The position numbers and the translations under genes were made by a program. Positions 11,337 through 23,275 of a stretch of 64,000 nucleotides of DNA are shown in pieces. The notes beneath the pieces are model-generated. The model was given only the letters and a program-made list of their open reading frames with translations. It ran no database searches and had not been told where the DNA came from. Location of the stretch: assembly GCA_036925085.1 (NCBI GenBank), contig JAUPFP010000005.1:6099855-6163854 (forward strand), given 5' to 3'. The DNA is from Brachycybe producta (lineage: Eukaryota; Arthropoda; Diplopoda; Playtdesmida; Andrognathidae). Numbering within the stretch: position 1 is the first letter of the stretch; every line of letters starts with the position of its first letter.

Positions 11337-12386
11337 TTGCCATTGCAAAATATGCAAATGAAGTTAAAAATTGAACTGTGATTATTTTACGTTTCAGATA
11401 CAAACCCCTGAGATAAAAAACGATTAGTGTTTTTTTTTTTAAACTATAAGGCTTGAAAGGATCCCACATCCGTGAAAAAGGAAGCAAACATAACAAATCA
11501 GAAAACCCCTGACATTTTCTGCTTTTCTTCACATTCAACGGTTCTTACACATTACAATAGAAAAAAGAATTCCACGTTTGAGGAAGAAATAATTTTAACT
11601 TTTTTTTTAGCCTAACGTTCTGTCGAATAAAATAAAACAAAATTCTATTTTCAGTTACATTTTCTGCATCTGGGAATATCGATATAAATGCATTTCTACT
11701 TTTGATATCTTCGTATAGTAATTTCAAATTTTATTTATTTTTTCCTCACTTCAAAGTTGGACCCCCCCCCATAAAAATGAAGAAAAAAAAAATGTCAGAT
11801 AACGACTAAAAAAAAAACTTAAAAGATTTCTCTCGGAATATGTGTCTTGTGACTTAATATAAAAAGTGAACAAGTCTCCTTTTTTTTCTTCTTCTTGGTT
11901 GTTGGTTTTGTAATGCGATCTCCTCCTCCCCTCCCCCCTTCTAATACGCATATTTTCAGTGGATATATTGATTGATAAATCTATAGAAAGATGAGACTTG
12001 AATTTGGAAGAAAGAAGGAGGACATCAAGAAAAAGAACTTTCGATAACAGTTTAGAGAGAGAGATAGATGATAGAACATGTCTGCCAATAATGGGGGGAG
12101 AGATCTTTTAATATCTAATATCTACATAAAGATAAAGTGTGTTATGTGTTTGATATGAGAAATGATCTATCTATCAGTAAATACAACTAAGATACATTGA
12201 AGAAACACAAGATGTCAACACATATACACACTGTTTGTATACAGACTTCATTCGGTAAAGACTTCAAAATGCAGTATATCACAGAGAACAGAATATGGGG
12301 GGGGGGATATTATGACTTGAATGGATTGTAAACTGTTCTAGAAAAATTGTCTTCTGAGATGGAAAATTAGGCAAATAAAAAAAGCC

Positions 12387-12419
12387 TCTCTCCTATATAT
12401 ATATATATAGAGAGAGAGA
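12387..12419. repeat. (CT)n(TA)n(AG)n palindromic microsatellite
   Basis: A TCTCTC run, an AT alternation of about 16 bases and an AGAGAGAGA run form a self-complementary tract of about 33 bases that could extrude as a cruciform. Confidence 0.8.
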
Positions 12420-12471
12420 TTGGGATCCTTGGATTTGTTTGTGTTTCGTGTGATGATAATTATGCTTAGTT

Positions 12472-12575
12472 ATGCCACGTTTATAGTTAGCATATTGCTA
12501 TCAACGACCCTCTATGAATCCGTGTACAAATCTGAGAGGACATCATATCGAAATGCCGGACTATAAACGTGACAT
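12472..12575. mobile_element. short MITE, ACGTTTATAGT family, copy 1
   Basis: The left end ATGCCACGTTTATAGT is matched by the reverse complement of the right end, ATGTCACGTTTATAGT, which spans about 104 bp with no coding potential. The element at 20005-20123 has the same ends and size. Confidence 0.75.
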
Positions 12576-12590
12576 TCATCCTGAAAAAAC

Positions 12591-12653
12591 CTGCTAGTGA
12601 ATCTGCAAAATTCAATACATTTTAGGTGTTGAATTTTGCAGATTCACTAGCAG
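12591..12653. repeat. perfect 25-bp hairpin
   Basis: Arms at 12591-12615 and 12629-12653 (CTGCTAGTGAATCTGCAAAA and five further bases) are perfectly complementary across a 13-base loop. DNA just downstream (to about 12720) repeats related GCAGATTGAC strings. It is either a very recent palindromic duplication or the stem of a structured element. Confidence 0.9.
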
Positions 12654-12959
12654 AAATTAGTTGTTTTGCAAATTGCCTAGGCAATCTGCAGATTGACTGA
12701 TTCCGCAGATTGACAGAAACATTTTTTTAAAAAAAAAATCGTGTGCTATAAAAAGCCTACGAGAATCAACCTTTTGAAATTTTGTGTCATTTTCAATCTG
12801 TAATAAAAAAGCTCTTTATTATTTTAAAAAAGATAAAACACCTCAAAAACAGTCTTTATTAGTGAATTAATTAATAACTCTTTCTAATTTCTTAGTGTTT
12901 CTTCTAAAAGCAGAATTTAAGAATCCTTAAGACCGCGTTTTGCGCTTAAAATACGTTTT

Positions 12960-14340
12960 TTTTTTTAATCAATAAGGAAATTATATTTCTCTTCAAGTTG
13001 TTCATCTTTATTTATTGAATTACAAACAACAAACAGAAAAAAACTCACTTGAATTGTTATTCTGAGTTCTACTTGAAACAACAGTTTTTAGTTGTATAAG
13101 AAAAAAAAAAGATACAAAAATAAACATTGATGAGCTCAATGAATTTCAATGACACAAAACATTAGATCCATCTGCTAACATAAGATGATCCTAATACATG
13201 TCATATATTGTAAAAGATCAATATATATATTTGAAGTGAGATAAGAAAAACATCCATAGATTGCTTTTTTTTATGTTTCATATGCACCGCCAGATGTCGC
13301 TCTCTATGCGACTTCCATATTATTACACCTCTCTCAATATATCCCACATAATATTATGGTATTTCAAGCCCAACCTACTCCCCCCTAAATTCATACAACC
13401 TTTGATTACACTCCATATTAAGAAGAAGAAGAAGAAGAAGAAAAAAACTAGAAATCCAATTCAAAATCAATATGGCTGGCAATCAAGAAGAAAACGAATT
13501 TGTTAAACGTTGGCATCAACCAATACAAACACTGTTTTCATGATGTTAACCACTTTTCCCCATATCTCACTTCACTCTATTTTTTTTCTTTCTTGCATCA
13601 TTTAACTTTTTAAATTCAAAAGTAAAGAAGCATCTTTTTTAAAGAAAAAAAAGAGAGAAAAGAATCCATATTGGTTTTTAAGGACTTTTATATGTTGTAA
13701 CAATTTAAACATAAAAAAAAGAAAAAGCAATTACATGATAGAACAAACACACACAAAAGAAACAGCAATTTTTGCATTCGGTTTGTGTGTTCTTTTTCTG
13801 CTTGAATCACTGAAGATTATTATTTCATATTATCTAGATTTATCTTTTTAAAAAAAAATGGCATCATGGGACCTTTTTTAAAAAAAATCCCACCACCACC
13901 ACCATGGGCCAGGTGGCCTCCCTTGGGTTTGGCTCACTATGCAAGTTTTGCGGGTTATTTCTGATGATTGATTTTTTTTAGCAAGATTCACTGCTAGGTA
14001 GGTACACATCCTTGACTAGATTGCAATAGCCAGCCACAATGTGATTTGATTAATACTCTCTTGCTTGCTCGGCTTGCAGAAAACGTTGATTTTCGGTTAT
14101 TGTTTTTTTTTGTTGCAAGAAAATGTGCAATTGATCTCAAACACAGACAGACTTGAAGAAACTTATCGTCCGAAATGATTTCAACCCCCCAAAAAAGGGG
14201 TGAATAAATCATGGATTCACCGCAACAACTGCATGGTTTCACTCACGAGTGAGAAAAAGATATAAAAACGCCATCATCCAAACACATCCCCCCATCCCAT
14301 ACACTGCTGCTGCATGGTCAAACACACTTCCGGTCTCAAG
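12960..14340. other. non-coding; no gene seen
   Basis: T and A runs, (GAA/AAG)n near 13420-13445, CCACCACCACC at 13891-13903 and no credible frame. Confidence 0.5.
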
Positions 14341-14580
14341 CATGTTACAGTCAAAGTGAAAAATCGGGTTATTTTGTACAATTCCTAAACAATCTACAAA
14401 AATCAACAATGCTACAGAAATTCTTCATATTGATTAGCTGATATGCTGTGGTCATTCAGCACATTGCGGAAAACGCTAGTCAGTGTGTAAAATTACTACA
14501 AAATTGCTTTCATATTCACTAGTTAATATGTAGAATGAGTGATTTTGCTACTTAGGCAAAAATAGCAGTAACGCAACATT
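14340..14580. mobile_element. probable MITE, about 240 bp, GTTACAGTC ends
   Basis: CATGTTACAGTCAAAGTGAAAAAT at the left and, in reverse complement, AATGTTGCGTTACTGCTATTTTT at the right form weak inverted ends. The left end recurs at about 26653-26675 (CATGTTACAGTCAAAATGGA) and 826-845, which supports a dispersed family. The boundaries are approximate. Confidence 0.45.
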
Positions 14581-15616
14581 GACCCCTTTTATTTCGACCC
14601 ACAGCTTTTTAGGAGAAAAATCAAATTTTTACGCTTCTTCTCACAAGCATAAAAGGGCTCAGAGTCGCTCAAGTCCACCACCACCACCACCACCACTACC
14701 ATTGGCCAGAATGCCATATGCCCATTACCCACCTACCGAACCCTCTATAAAGAAGACCCCAATTTTTCCCTTGTTCTGACATATTCCACAGAAAATCCAC
14801 ACCACTGTCTGTATATAATAGATGCAAAAAGAAGACCTACGGTGTGACCAAACAATAAATTAATCCGAGGTCCAATTCACACATTTATTCCCTGCCTCTT
14901 TTTCTCTCTCTCCCTTCTTCATTTTCCTTCCCCATTTCACCTCAGTTCAGAAAAAAAACAGCACAGAATTTTCGGAATCAGACACACAAGAGAAACTTTT
15001 TCCTTCTTTTTCTTGTCCCTCCCTCATTTCTAAAATGACCACCAGAAAGAGAGAGAGAGATCCTCTCACACACACTAAGTTCCCAACCAAAAAAATGAAT
15101 GGGGGGAAAAACAGGAACAACAAAAGCACCCACCCCTTCCTAGGACGCCCTTTTTCTTTTTGGCAGTCCTAGGAACAAAAGATTAACAGCAAGCGAAGGA
15201 GGGTCAGGAGGACTCAGAAAAGACTCCTAGTATTAGACAGGACCCTTTTTAGATCTATCTCTCCCCCCCCTCCCCTTATAATCTTTATAAACGCACAACT
15301 ATTGATACAAATTTACAAATAAAAAAAATCCATTGTTGGAAAGTGTCAAATTTGCAGAAATGGCAGAAATATTTCAAATGTTTTTTTTAAAGAATTTCAA
15401 ATTAACATAATTCAAATTAAAAATTTTCTTTTGAGAAAACTAAATTACACATAAAGAAATAACCAAAGTTTAGTCAGAATTTCGCTATCAGGGTCAATTT
15501 AAATACAAATTCGAAAAATTATATAAAAATCACAAAACATTGGGACTAAAAAAATTATGCGTTTTTTAATCAACGAGACTATTTAGAGGCCATCATTTTC
15601 ATAGTTATTCTTTAAA

Positions 15617-15811
15617 CGGCGATCACACTTGCTATTTTTATCGCAACAGTCAAATATTGAAATGAATCTTGTCCAATTTCTTGTAAAAGAACGAGAATCA
15701 TGCAAGAAACCACTTTTAATTCTTGCAATCAAATCACATTTACAATTGCAATTGATTCAAGGACCCCATTTGCATTGAATCTGGTTTAAAATATTGCCAT
15801 TATGATCGCCG
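15617..15811. mobile_element. MITE, 195 bp, CGGCGATCA ends
   Basis: The ends CGGCGATCA and TGATCGCCG are perfect 9-bp inverted repeats. Imperfect pairing extends inward (CACTTGCTAT against TAATGGCAATAT). The interior is non-coding. Confidence 0.55.
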
Positions 15812-16559
15812 CGTAAGGTTTAGTAGACGGGAGTCTTGAATTCTAGCCTCTGAACGGCCGTATTGATTGAAAACGAAGGCAACAATAGTACAGTGTTGAA
15901 AAATAAACTTTTTTAAAAAAAACAACAAAAAGTTTGAAGATGTAAAATTTTGATATCAAAGTTTAATAAGACATTACTGAAAGCTTCAAACCATAAAATG
16001 CATTTATTGCGGATTCAATTTCTTAAATACAGAGCTATTAATATGAAACATTTTTATTCCTTCTTTAAAAGTCCATTTAATTGTTGTTGTTTTTTTAAAA
16101 AAAAATGCAACAAACCTTACTTTTTGAAATTCCAACAATGTAAAAAATATGAGACTTTCACAGCATTAAAAAATAACAACAACAAAAAAACTGTCAAATA
16201 GGTTTCTAGTAACAACAAACACCCCTTTTATAGTGTTTATTATTTTAACAAACAACAGTTAGAAACTATTTAATTTTGTTTTTCGCTTGTAAAGTCTAAA
16301 TTAATGGAGTTTTTTTTTCTCTCGACAATATTCATAAAATTTCACCAAAAAAACACATTTGAACCCCAGGCAATTAACCCAAAAACCAAAAAATATTCCC
16401 TCCTTCTAACCATTTCTTATCAACAAAAATAAAATAAAAACTTTTAATATTATAAAAATTTTCTTCAAAAAAAAAAAGATGGCCGCTCTCACATTAAAGG
16501 ACCACCCATATCATAAATATTTAATGTTTTTAATTGCATTGTTTCTGTGTGTTTTTTAC

Positions 16560-17400
16560 CTTTTTATTACGAAGGGAGAGAGAGAGAGAGAAAACCATTA
16601 TTAAAATATAAAATTAAATTCACTAAGGGGGTAATTGTATTATACCCTTATCAACAGCTGTTTTTTAAGTCTCTTTTCTTACCCCTTAAAAAAAACAGAA
16701 GAAAACAATCACAAAAAGACGTTTAAAAAGTTAAAATGTCACCCTTATTTCGAGGTTTTTTTTATAACCAAACTGCCACCATTTTATTCGAACCTCACAG
16801 CCTCACTGGCCCTTACCTTGCCGAATACCCCTTAAAACCCATCATCCAATATTTATATCCCTTCTTATATTTCCCCTAGTGTCAAAATTTCACTCATAAA
16901 TTGCAGGCTTTTTTCTCTCTCTCTCTCTCTCTCTCTACATTTAAAATGTTTATTCCGAGGCCAAATTTGTGACCCTGTATTCCTATAAAGAAAGAAGCCC
17001 CTTTTCAATCTTTTCAAGCCCTAACACCTAGTTACCATGAACCTCCTTCCTCCCTAACATGAAATTGTGAGACACACCAATGAAAAATGGTGGCTTTTCA
17101 CATTCCCCCCCCCCCCCCAATTTCTTGAAACATCCATCCAGTCACCCATACATTATACATCCAACACCCCACTTTTAAGGGTGTTATTCCCCCACCCCAC
17201 CTCAACCCAAACAACAACTCTCGAGCCGAAAAAAGTTCCATTGTTAACAACAAACCTTCTCAGGTTTACTTCTGCGCATGCTCATCCTTTTTTTTTTTTC
17301 TTCTTCTCCTATGTTTATCAGTAAACTTTTAAAGAAAAGAAAATAAAGCCTTCAAAAATATAAATAACCCCCTCCCCCATTCTCTCCCCCTTTTTTCTTA
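16560..17400. repeat. simple-repeat and C-rich stretch
   Basis: Includes (GA)n at about 16575-16592, (CT)n at 16915-16936, a C14 run at about 17105-17118 and a T run at 17288-17301. No gene. The proline-rich frame over 17067-17324 follows the C runs and is an artefact. Confidence 0.6.
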
Positions 17401-17997
17401 AGTCCCCCCTCAGGTGTGAAACCAATAAACAGGAGGTGGGACCTTTTCTTTTGATGCCAGGTAAATAGAGAAACTTCTTGTCAGCAATTTATGAATAGAA
17501 AAATAAGAAACAGAAAAACATTCTCTCCCTTTCTAAAAAAGAAACCCATTGTGGGTCCTACTTCTTTTGACAAATATCCCTTTTGCCAAGAAAGACACAA
17601 ACACAACACAATGTTGGCAGCGACCATTTCATGGCGTTAATGCATTGGGGCCTCACAGCGTCCCACAATCCAACCCCCTCCCCCCTTTTTCCTCTCTTCC
17701 AAGCGGGAAGGAAGAGAGAAAAAAAGATATCCGTAGCTAATGACCACTGTTAGAGGGTGCAAAAGAAGAAAGACTCCGATTGTACGAGACCAGAAGAGCG
17801 TATCTAATAAAGGAGGAACTTTCAAGAGAAATGGACCCTGAGAGAAAGAACCCAAAAAGTTTTTTTTACAGTGACTGGGGCTCTCTCTCTCTCTATTTGC
17901 CGAAAAAACGGAAATTTTGAATGGAATAAAAGAAAAATGATACTCCTATTTAACTATTAAGAAAGTTTCAGTTGTGAAAAAAAGGAACCAGAAACAT

Positions 17998-18042
17998 GTA
18001 ATCGATAATCTTACTTTTTCAGTCAAAACGATTATCGATTAC
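17998..18042. repeat. perfect 13-bp hairpin
   Basis: GTAATCGATAATC (17998-18010) and GATTATCGATTAC (18030-18042) are perfectly complementary across a 19-base loop. A GGGCCCGGGCCCGGGCCC palindromic run lies close by at about 18089-18106. Confidence 0.85.
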
Positions 18043-18169
18043 CTATTTTTTCTCTCGTAAAAATGTGGAGGAATGAATGATGAATTAGGGCCCGGGCCCG
18101 GGCCCCTTACTCATCTTTTTGTCTTTTCCTTTATTAAAAGAAAAAAACAAAGATAAAACTTCAATTTCA

Positions 18170-18330
18170 GTCACCCCCTCCTACTTTTCTCTCTCTCCCC
18201 TTCTACACTTTCCAACCTTTTTCTCTCACCCCCTCCCACTTGTCTCTCTCCCCCTTCTACACTTTCCAACCTTTTCCCCCTCTCCCCCTCCCACTTTTCT
18301 CTCTCTCCTCCTTCTACACTTTCCAAAGTA
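18170..18330. repeat. pyrimidine-rich tandem repeat, about 54-60 bp unit
   Basis: Three head-to-tail copies of a block running CCCCCTCCCACTT-TCTCTCTC then CTTCTACACTTTCCAA (ends near 18212, 18268 and 18325). The proline/serine-rich frame through it is a by-product. Confidence 0.7.
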
Positions 18331-18617
18331 AAAAAGTTCAACATATAGATGACCTTGAGAGAAAAAAACGGTTCATTTATTAAAATTTATATAAATTTCG
18401 ACGTGCTTCAATGGTTTTTACAGTTACTCCACACACACACACACAGACCTGGGATATTATATATATAATAATAATAATAATTTTAGATAAAAGTTTTCTA
18501 AATTGAAACTTCAATCTTTAATAATTCTAGTCTCTAAACAATCTCTGTATGTGAAACACAACAAAGCATCATTTTTTGTTGCTTTTTTATTTTGGCCCTT
18601 AATCGTAAACGTCCAAC

Positions 18618-18806
18618 TGCGCGAATTTAACTGTAAATGTCACCAGTTCTATGCAGCGCCGTTCATGTCAAAAAAAAATTAGTGATATATTACTATTTCA
18701 ATGTATGATGTCACAGCCTAATAGTGATATCACTAATTCGGCGTACTTTGTTGACATAAACGGCGCGGCATAGAACGGTAGACAGTTACAGTTCAAATTT
18801 GGCTCA
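18618..18806. mobile_element. fold-back MITE, about 190 bp
   Basis: Left: GCGAATTTAACTGTAAATGTC, then AGTTCTATGCAGCGCCGTTC and ATGTCA. Right, in reverse complement: CCAAATTTGAACTGTAACTGTC, then CGTTCTATGCCGCGCCGTTT and ATGTCA. About 60 bases pair on each side with about 10 mismatches, and both arms then reach ATTAGTGATAT near the centre. Non-coding. Confidence 0.75.
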
Positions 18807-20004
18807 CTTAAATGTTACGGCTAGGCCCGGCTTTTAATGATGATGATGATGTTCAAAAATTCGGTCATCTCCATTATTATCAACTTAAACCATGAGAGAG
18901 AAAAAAAATCGTTTGAAAAACAGCGACCTCTGAATAAAAAGTAGAATTTCTCAACACACAAGACACACATAAAGAGAAGAAAAACACGACTCCACCCCAG
19001 AGTGATTTTCTCTTCTCTTATTTTATTCATTTTCAATACATTTTTTTTTTTATTCTTCTCTTATTTTTTTATGTTCAGAAGAAAAAGAAATCAAAAAAAG
19101 ATGGTAAAGAATGAAGAAAAAAAAAACAACTCCGACCTCAAAATCAGTCAATAACAAACAACAAAACAAGAATAGAAAAAAAAAGAGTCCAACCTCGTTT
19201 CTGACCCCGGAAAAAATAAAAAATAAACCGAAAAAAAAATCTTTTAACTAAAAATCAAATAAACCCTAGGATCTTCAAAGCAGATTATTATACCAAAAAA
19301 AAAGTCAATAATTCAAAATAATAATAACGAAGGAAGAAGAAAGAAGAAAGAATTGTGAAGAAAAATAATAAGAGAGTTAGCTCTTAACTATAGTTAAGCT
19401 CATCATCATCATATAACTGAAAAAAATGTTGAAAAGCAATTAAATACACCTCACGATCGATAAACAACAATAGTCTCAATATGTAGGTCTAGGTTTTCAC
19501 CCTTTTTTCTCTCTCTCTCTCCCTCTGACCTCTCCCCCCTTTTCAACTACAAAAAAAAACTTTATTTAAACAAACGAAGGCGGCCATTTTGATTACGAGA
19601 TGAGGTCGAGAAGGGAAGGAGGAGGATATTATTTTTTTTTATACAAGTATTTCTTTACACTTTAGTAGAGAAAATTGGGTTTTCAATTTAATGATGACCC
19701 ATTACACTTGGTATTTCTATTGTTCACCTTTAAAAATTTGCGTTTCAGTGAATTAGAAGAAGAAAAAAAAGTGAACTTAAAACCAAAAACCCCCCTTCGA
19801 AATGACGCCTCAACACTTTTGTCATCGCTGTTTTTGAGTGCTAAATTTACGAGAGAAAAACTAAACACTTGGATGTTTAATTTGAACCCTCAGAACAGGG
19901 TTCTCCCCCATAGATCTTCAAACAGGGTTTTCTCTCTTTCTATAGTTGAAATTCCATTTCTATAAAATTGATTGCTTATGTTTTATTTACTTGAATTTGG
20001 ACAT

Positions 20005-20123
20005 TATGCCGCGTTTACAGTCAATATTTCGCTATCACGCCGGCTCAGATTTGAGTACACAAGTTTAAAAACCAATATTAGCAGAGGAATGTCAAAGTGA
20101 AATGCCGACTATAAACACCGCAT
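20005..20123. mobile_element. short MITE, ACGTTTATAGT family, copy 2
   Basis: The ends ATGCCGCGTTTACAGT and, in reverse complement, ATGCGGTGTTTATAGT enclose 119 bp. Size and ends match 12472-12575. Confidence 0.7.
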
Positions 20124-20161
20124 TACTATCCTCTTGTGTCTCGGCGTCTGTTAAAATAAGA

Positions 20162-20350
20162 CACCGTGCACATAAGGCCTACCAGCCAGCGTCACCTAGT
20201 AACAAGAAAAACAACTAAAATTAAAGAAAGATACCATTGTTTTATCTATGAGGCCTCTTATATGTATAACAACGGGAGCTTTCCTTACTTTCAACTTTTT
20301 TTTTTTTTTTCTCGCTACTAGATGACGCTGGCAGGTTATGTGGTACGGTG
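20162..20350. mobile_element. MITE, about 190 bp, CACCGTGC ends
   Basis: The left arm CACCGTGCACATAAGGCCTA then CCAGCCAGCGTCACCTAGTA pairs with the reverse complement of the right arm, CACCGTACCACATAACCTGC then CAGCGTCATCTAGTA. Arms are about 38 bp with a few mismatches. The interior includes a T16 run. Non-coding. Confidence 0.75.
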
Positions 20351-20454
20351 CCCATACGACATTTTGTTGCCCAATTTAGGCCTACTGTCTGCCGGTGTGT
20401 TCTTATCTGTATCTAATCGTTTATGAATTGTGTGTTCACTTTTCTTCTGCTTTG

Positions 20455-20840
20455 TTTGAATTTTGCACGTTTTTTTTTTCTTCTTTTCTTTATCTTACAG
20501 TCTTTACTTAAGTTTGAATTTTCAGTGCGTGTGTGCGTTTCGCTTGTCCGCCTGTTTTGCTCTGTGCGTCCGCGCGTTTTGCCCTGTGTCGTTTATTCGC
20601 ATGTTTTGTTTGGTCGCGCGTTTTGACCGGTGTGTTTTGTTTGTTCGGGTGTTTTTTGTCGGGTGTGTTTTGTTTGTTCGTTTGCGCGTTTTCAATTTCC
20701 GAATGTTTTTTTTTACCAACTGTACAATGTATGTGTTCGATTCTGTGATTTTCGTTTTCGTATGTGTGCGTCAAACGTTCAAACATTTTTTTGTGCACTG
20801 ATTGTGTGTACGTGTACCACGTGTGCGTGTGTGTAACAAA
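20455..20840. repeat. G/T-rich, CpG-bearing degenerate tandem repeat
   Basis: One strand is strongly G+T biased. Loose head-to-tail copies of a roughly 20-base unit (CGCGTTTTG-CC-GTGTG and TGTTTTGTTTGTTCG variants) run from about 20525 to 20700, followed by GTGTGCGTG-type sequence to 20836. Five overlapping open frames on both strands (up to 112 codons) reflect the lack of stop codons in such sequence, not a gene. Confidence 0.65.
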
Positions 20841-21238
20841 GGTGGCTGTTTTTTTTATATATAATTAATTTTCCTCCTTTTTTCCTTCAAATTTACAAAA
20901 CGATAATAAACCCGCTTTTATATATAAAAAGAAAAAAAAAGATCGTGCAATTTTTTAAGTATAAAAAAAACCAGTCAACGCCCCAACAAGTTAACAAAAT
21001 AGTATTAAACACACATACAAAAAACGACTGTAAATACAACATTCACTTAAAACACAAAAAAACGAAGTGTTTTCCGAATATAGTAGGGCCTATCTATCTG
21101 TACCATTGCTCATAACAGAAATTGAAACATTTTAGATGCAATAATAGGCGCGCATTCAATAGAATTAACACCTAACCCTCCCCCTCCCTAATGCAGTAAC
21201 TCCCAACGATCCTAAACACACCTTTTTCACACGACTCA

Positions 21239-21385
21239 CGAGCCACATTTGAATGGTTGAATTCGAGTGCAAAATGTTGTCGCACTATTGGCTACATGAA
21301 AAGACGCCGAAATCTTTTGCACAGGAGCGACACACGGCGCGACTACATTTCGTAGTCAAACTCGAGAGCTAAAGTCCTCAAAAAC
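21239..21385. mobile_element. fold-back element, CTGCAAAATG family, copy 1
   Basis: ACGAGCCACATTTGAATGG then TTCGAGTGCAAAATGTTGTCGC on the left (21239-21283) pairs with the reverse complement of 21338-21366 (CTCGAGTTTGACTACGAAATG then TAGTCGCGC). It is more diverged than copy 2, which follows directly. Confidence 0.6.
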
Positions 21386-21399
21386 CCTTCTCTCGCACA

Positions 21400-21581
21400 C
21401 GAGCCACTTTTTAGTGCACGAGTTCGACTGCAAAATGAAGTTGAAAACGACGACCGGTGGTTGTTGGACTGTCGTTGATGTGTTTTTTTTCCCCCCTCTA
21501 TATAAAATCGTCAGGTTCTTTTCAAACAAGCGACACAACGACTACATTTTGCAGTCGAACTCGACCACCAAAAGTGGTTCG
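21400..21581. mobile_element. fold-back element, CTGCAAAATG family, copy 2
   Basis: Left: CGAGCCACTTTTTAGTG then CGAGTTCGACTGCAAAATG. Right, in reverse complement: CGAACCACTTTTGGTGG then TCGAGTTCGACTGCAAAATG. The arms are about 40 bp. The ACGAGCCAC start is also present in copy 1, placing two related elements side by side in the same orientation. Confidence 0.75.
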
Positions 21582-21614
21582 AATGATAATGCACGTAAAC
21601 GGCCAATGTTTACA

Positions 21615-21705
21615 GTTGACAACTTGACAAGTAACCATCACGTTCTCTCCCTTTCTCGAACGAGAAAAGGTAAAACCAGGAGAACGTGATCGTCAAATGA
21701 CAACC
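21615..21705. repeat. inverted repeat with perfect 11-bp core
   Basis: ATCACGTTCTC (21637-21647) and GAGAACGTGAT (21680-21690) are exact complements. An inner TTTCTCG-CGAGAAA stem and weaker outer GTTGACAA / TTGTCA-type pairing extend it. This could be another small fold-back element. Confidence 0.65.
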
Positions 21706-22603
21706 ATAAATTAGGTCTACTGATAATCAGCTAAGTCCTGAAGTCAATCAACATCGACCAAAGTTAAAAACTAAGTCGAATTTTGAACAATTTACTTTTC
21801 CGCTCCCGCTCTCCCTTTCACTCTCGAGCTAGTAACTCTCAACAAAATGCATCTCAGTTGAGAGTAACTTTCAAACTTGCGAGAAAGAGAGACTTAATAG
21901 TAATAATAATAATCATCACAGATGTGTGACAAATCTTTCAAAGTTTATATAATAGAAAATTCCCTACAGGATCCAAATAGGCGTTTGACAACTTTAGTCT
22001 TATTTTTCTATCTTTTTTTCTTTCTTTCTTGCCTTTAATGCGAATCTCATTAATCACTCGAATGTCAAATATGTCACCAGTGGGGGGGCCTCCTCCTCCA
22101 AATAAAAGAGGAACCCCTTAACCACCCCCCTCCTCATCTAAGGTATATTAACTAAATAGAACAGAAGCTTAAAAAAGCTTTAACATTAAAAAAACCCGGT
22201 TAAAACTACATTAAAAACGGTTAATTGCTATCATTAGGGCCCCTTCATTTTGCTAAGGGCTTTAACCTCTTCAGAAGTTAAGACCGTCCTTAAAAGCAGC
22301 TTTGAACCTCCAACTGAAGACAACATTAGTCAAGCGAAATGACCACAACGGATCGATGCTAATTAGTAAAAATTAGTCCAAAAATGAAAATCCAAAGTCT
22401 CAAGAAAATGAAACAAAAGAATCCGATTTTTAAATAGGGGGTATCATGAGACTGGCTTTTAGAATAAATAGTAGCCGCCGTCGCCGAACCCTTTTCTTTC
22501 CCTTTTAAACTTTTCATTCGCTGAGAAATGGAGTGGTGGTCAATTTGGTCCAAAATCATTGTCCAGAAAAGAACAATGTTTCATAAAAAATAAAAGCCGA
22601 CAA

Positions 22604-22642
22604 ACACAGAAGAAGAAGAAGAAAAAAACTCATATAAAAGGA

Positions 22643-22673
<31 letters not shown>

Positions 22674-22725
22674 ATCCCCAAAGGTGCACTAGAAACTTGC
22701 ATTGTGTCTCTCTCTCTCTCCTGTA
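22604..22725. repeat. (AG)n then (CT)n microsatellites
   Basis: GAAGAAGAAG (22609-22622), a (GA) run of about 26 bases (22640-22666) and, 40 bases on, a (CT) run (22707-22721) that could pair with it. The frame at 22559-22765 is an artefact. Confidence 0.8.
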
Positions 22726-22974
22726 TAAAATTGCATTGTTTTCCAGTGTGTCACTATTTTTATGATTCTTTTATTAATCCTTTGATCCATAAAAAGCGGG
22801 ATTTCACGGAAAAAAACGACCAAAAACATTGGGTTCAGTTTTTGTTGTTCGCCGTCACCAATAAAAAGTTTGGTCGCGCGCGCCCGCCCGATATAACACG
22901 ATAAAAGCTCATAAAATACAAAAATCTAATAATAATCCAAACGATTCCCAAGGCTTTGTTGGAATGGAAAACAC

Positions 22975-23275
22975 TTTTCGCGAAATTTAACCAAAATCAA
23001 ACATCTCCTTAAATTTCATATAATGTATTTTTAGTCACAAAGTTCACGAAATTTCACAAATAATGATTCTTAGCTCGCGAATTATTCACTAAAAATCCAA
23101 ATTTTCGTAGTCTCCATTTCGCATGTTATCAAATTTGCAGAAAATTCAACTCATCTTTGGTCTCGATTTGACGAATTTTTCAAAAATCCAACTTTTTACG
23201 TCTCTAGTTCGCGAAATTTCACAAAAATCCAACTTTTCTTGTTACCAATTTCGCGAGATTTCAGAAATTATTATT
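22975..23275. repeat. degenerate tandem repeat, about 40 bp unit
   Basis: Seven loosely spaced copies of a block resembling TTCGCGAAATTTCACAAAAA then TCCAACTTTT. The clearest copy is at about 23207-23240. Diverged ones are centred near 22985, 23045, 23075, 23120, 23165 and 23250. The array lies about 500 bases inside the putative first intron of the gene at 23769-23862. Confidence 0.6.

Noticed and set aside
20463-20836. Overlapping 65-112 codon frames on both strands, rich in Cys/Phe/Val or Lys/Thr
   Set aside because: They result from G/T-biased repeat sequence that lacks stop codons. Both strands are open at once and composition is aberrant.
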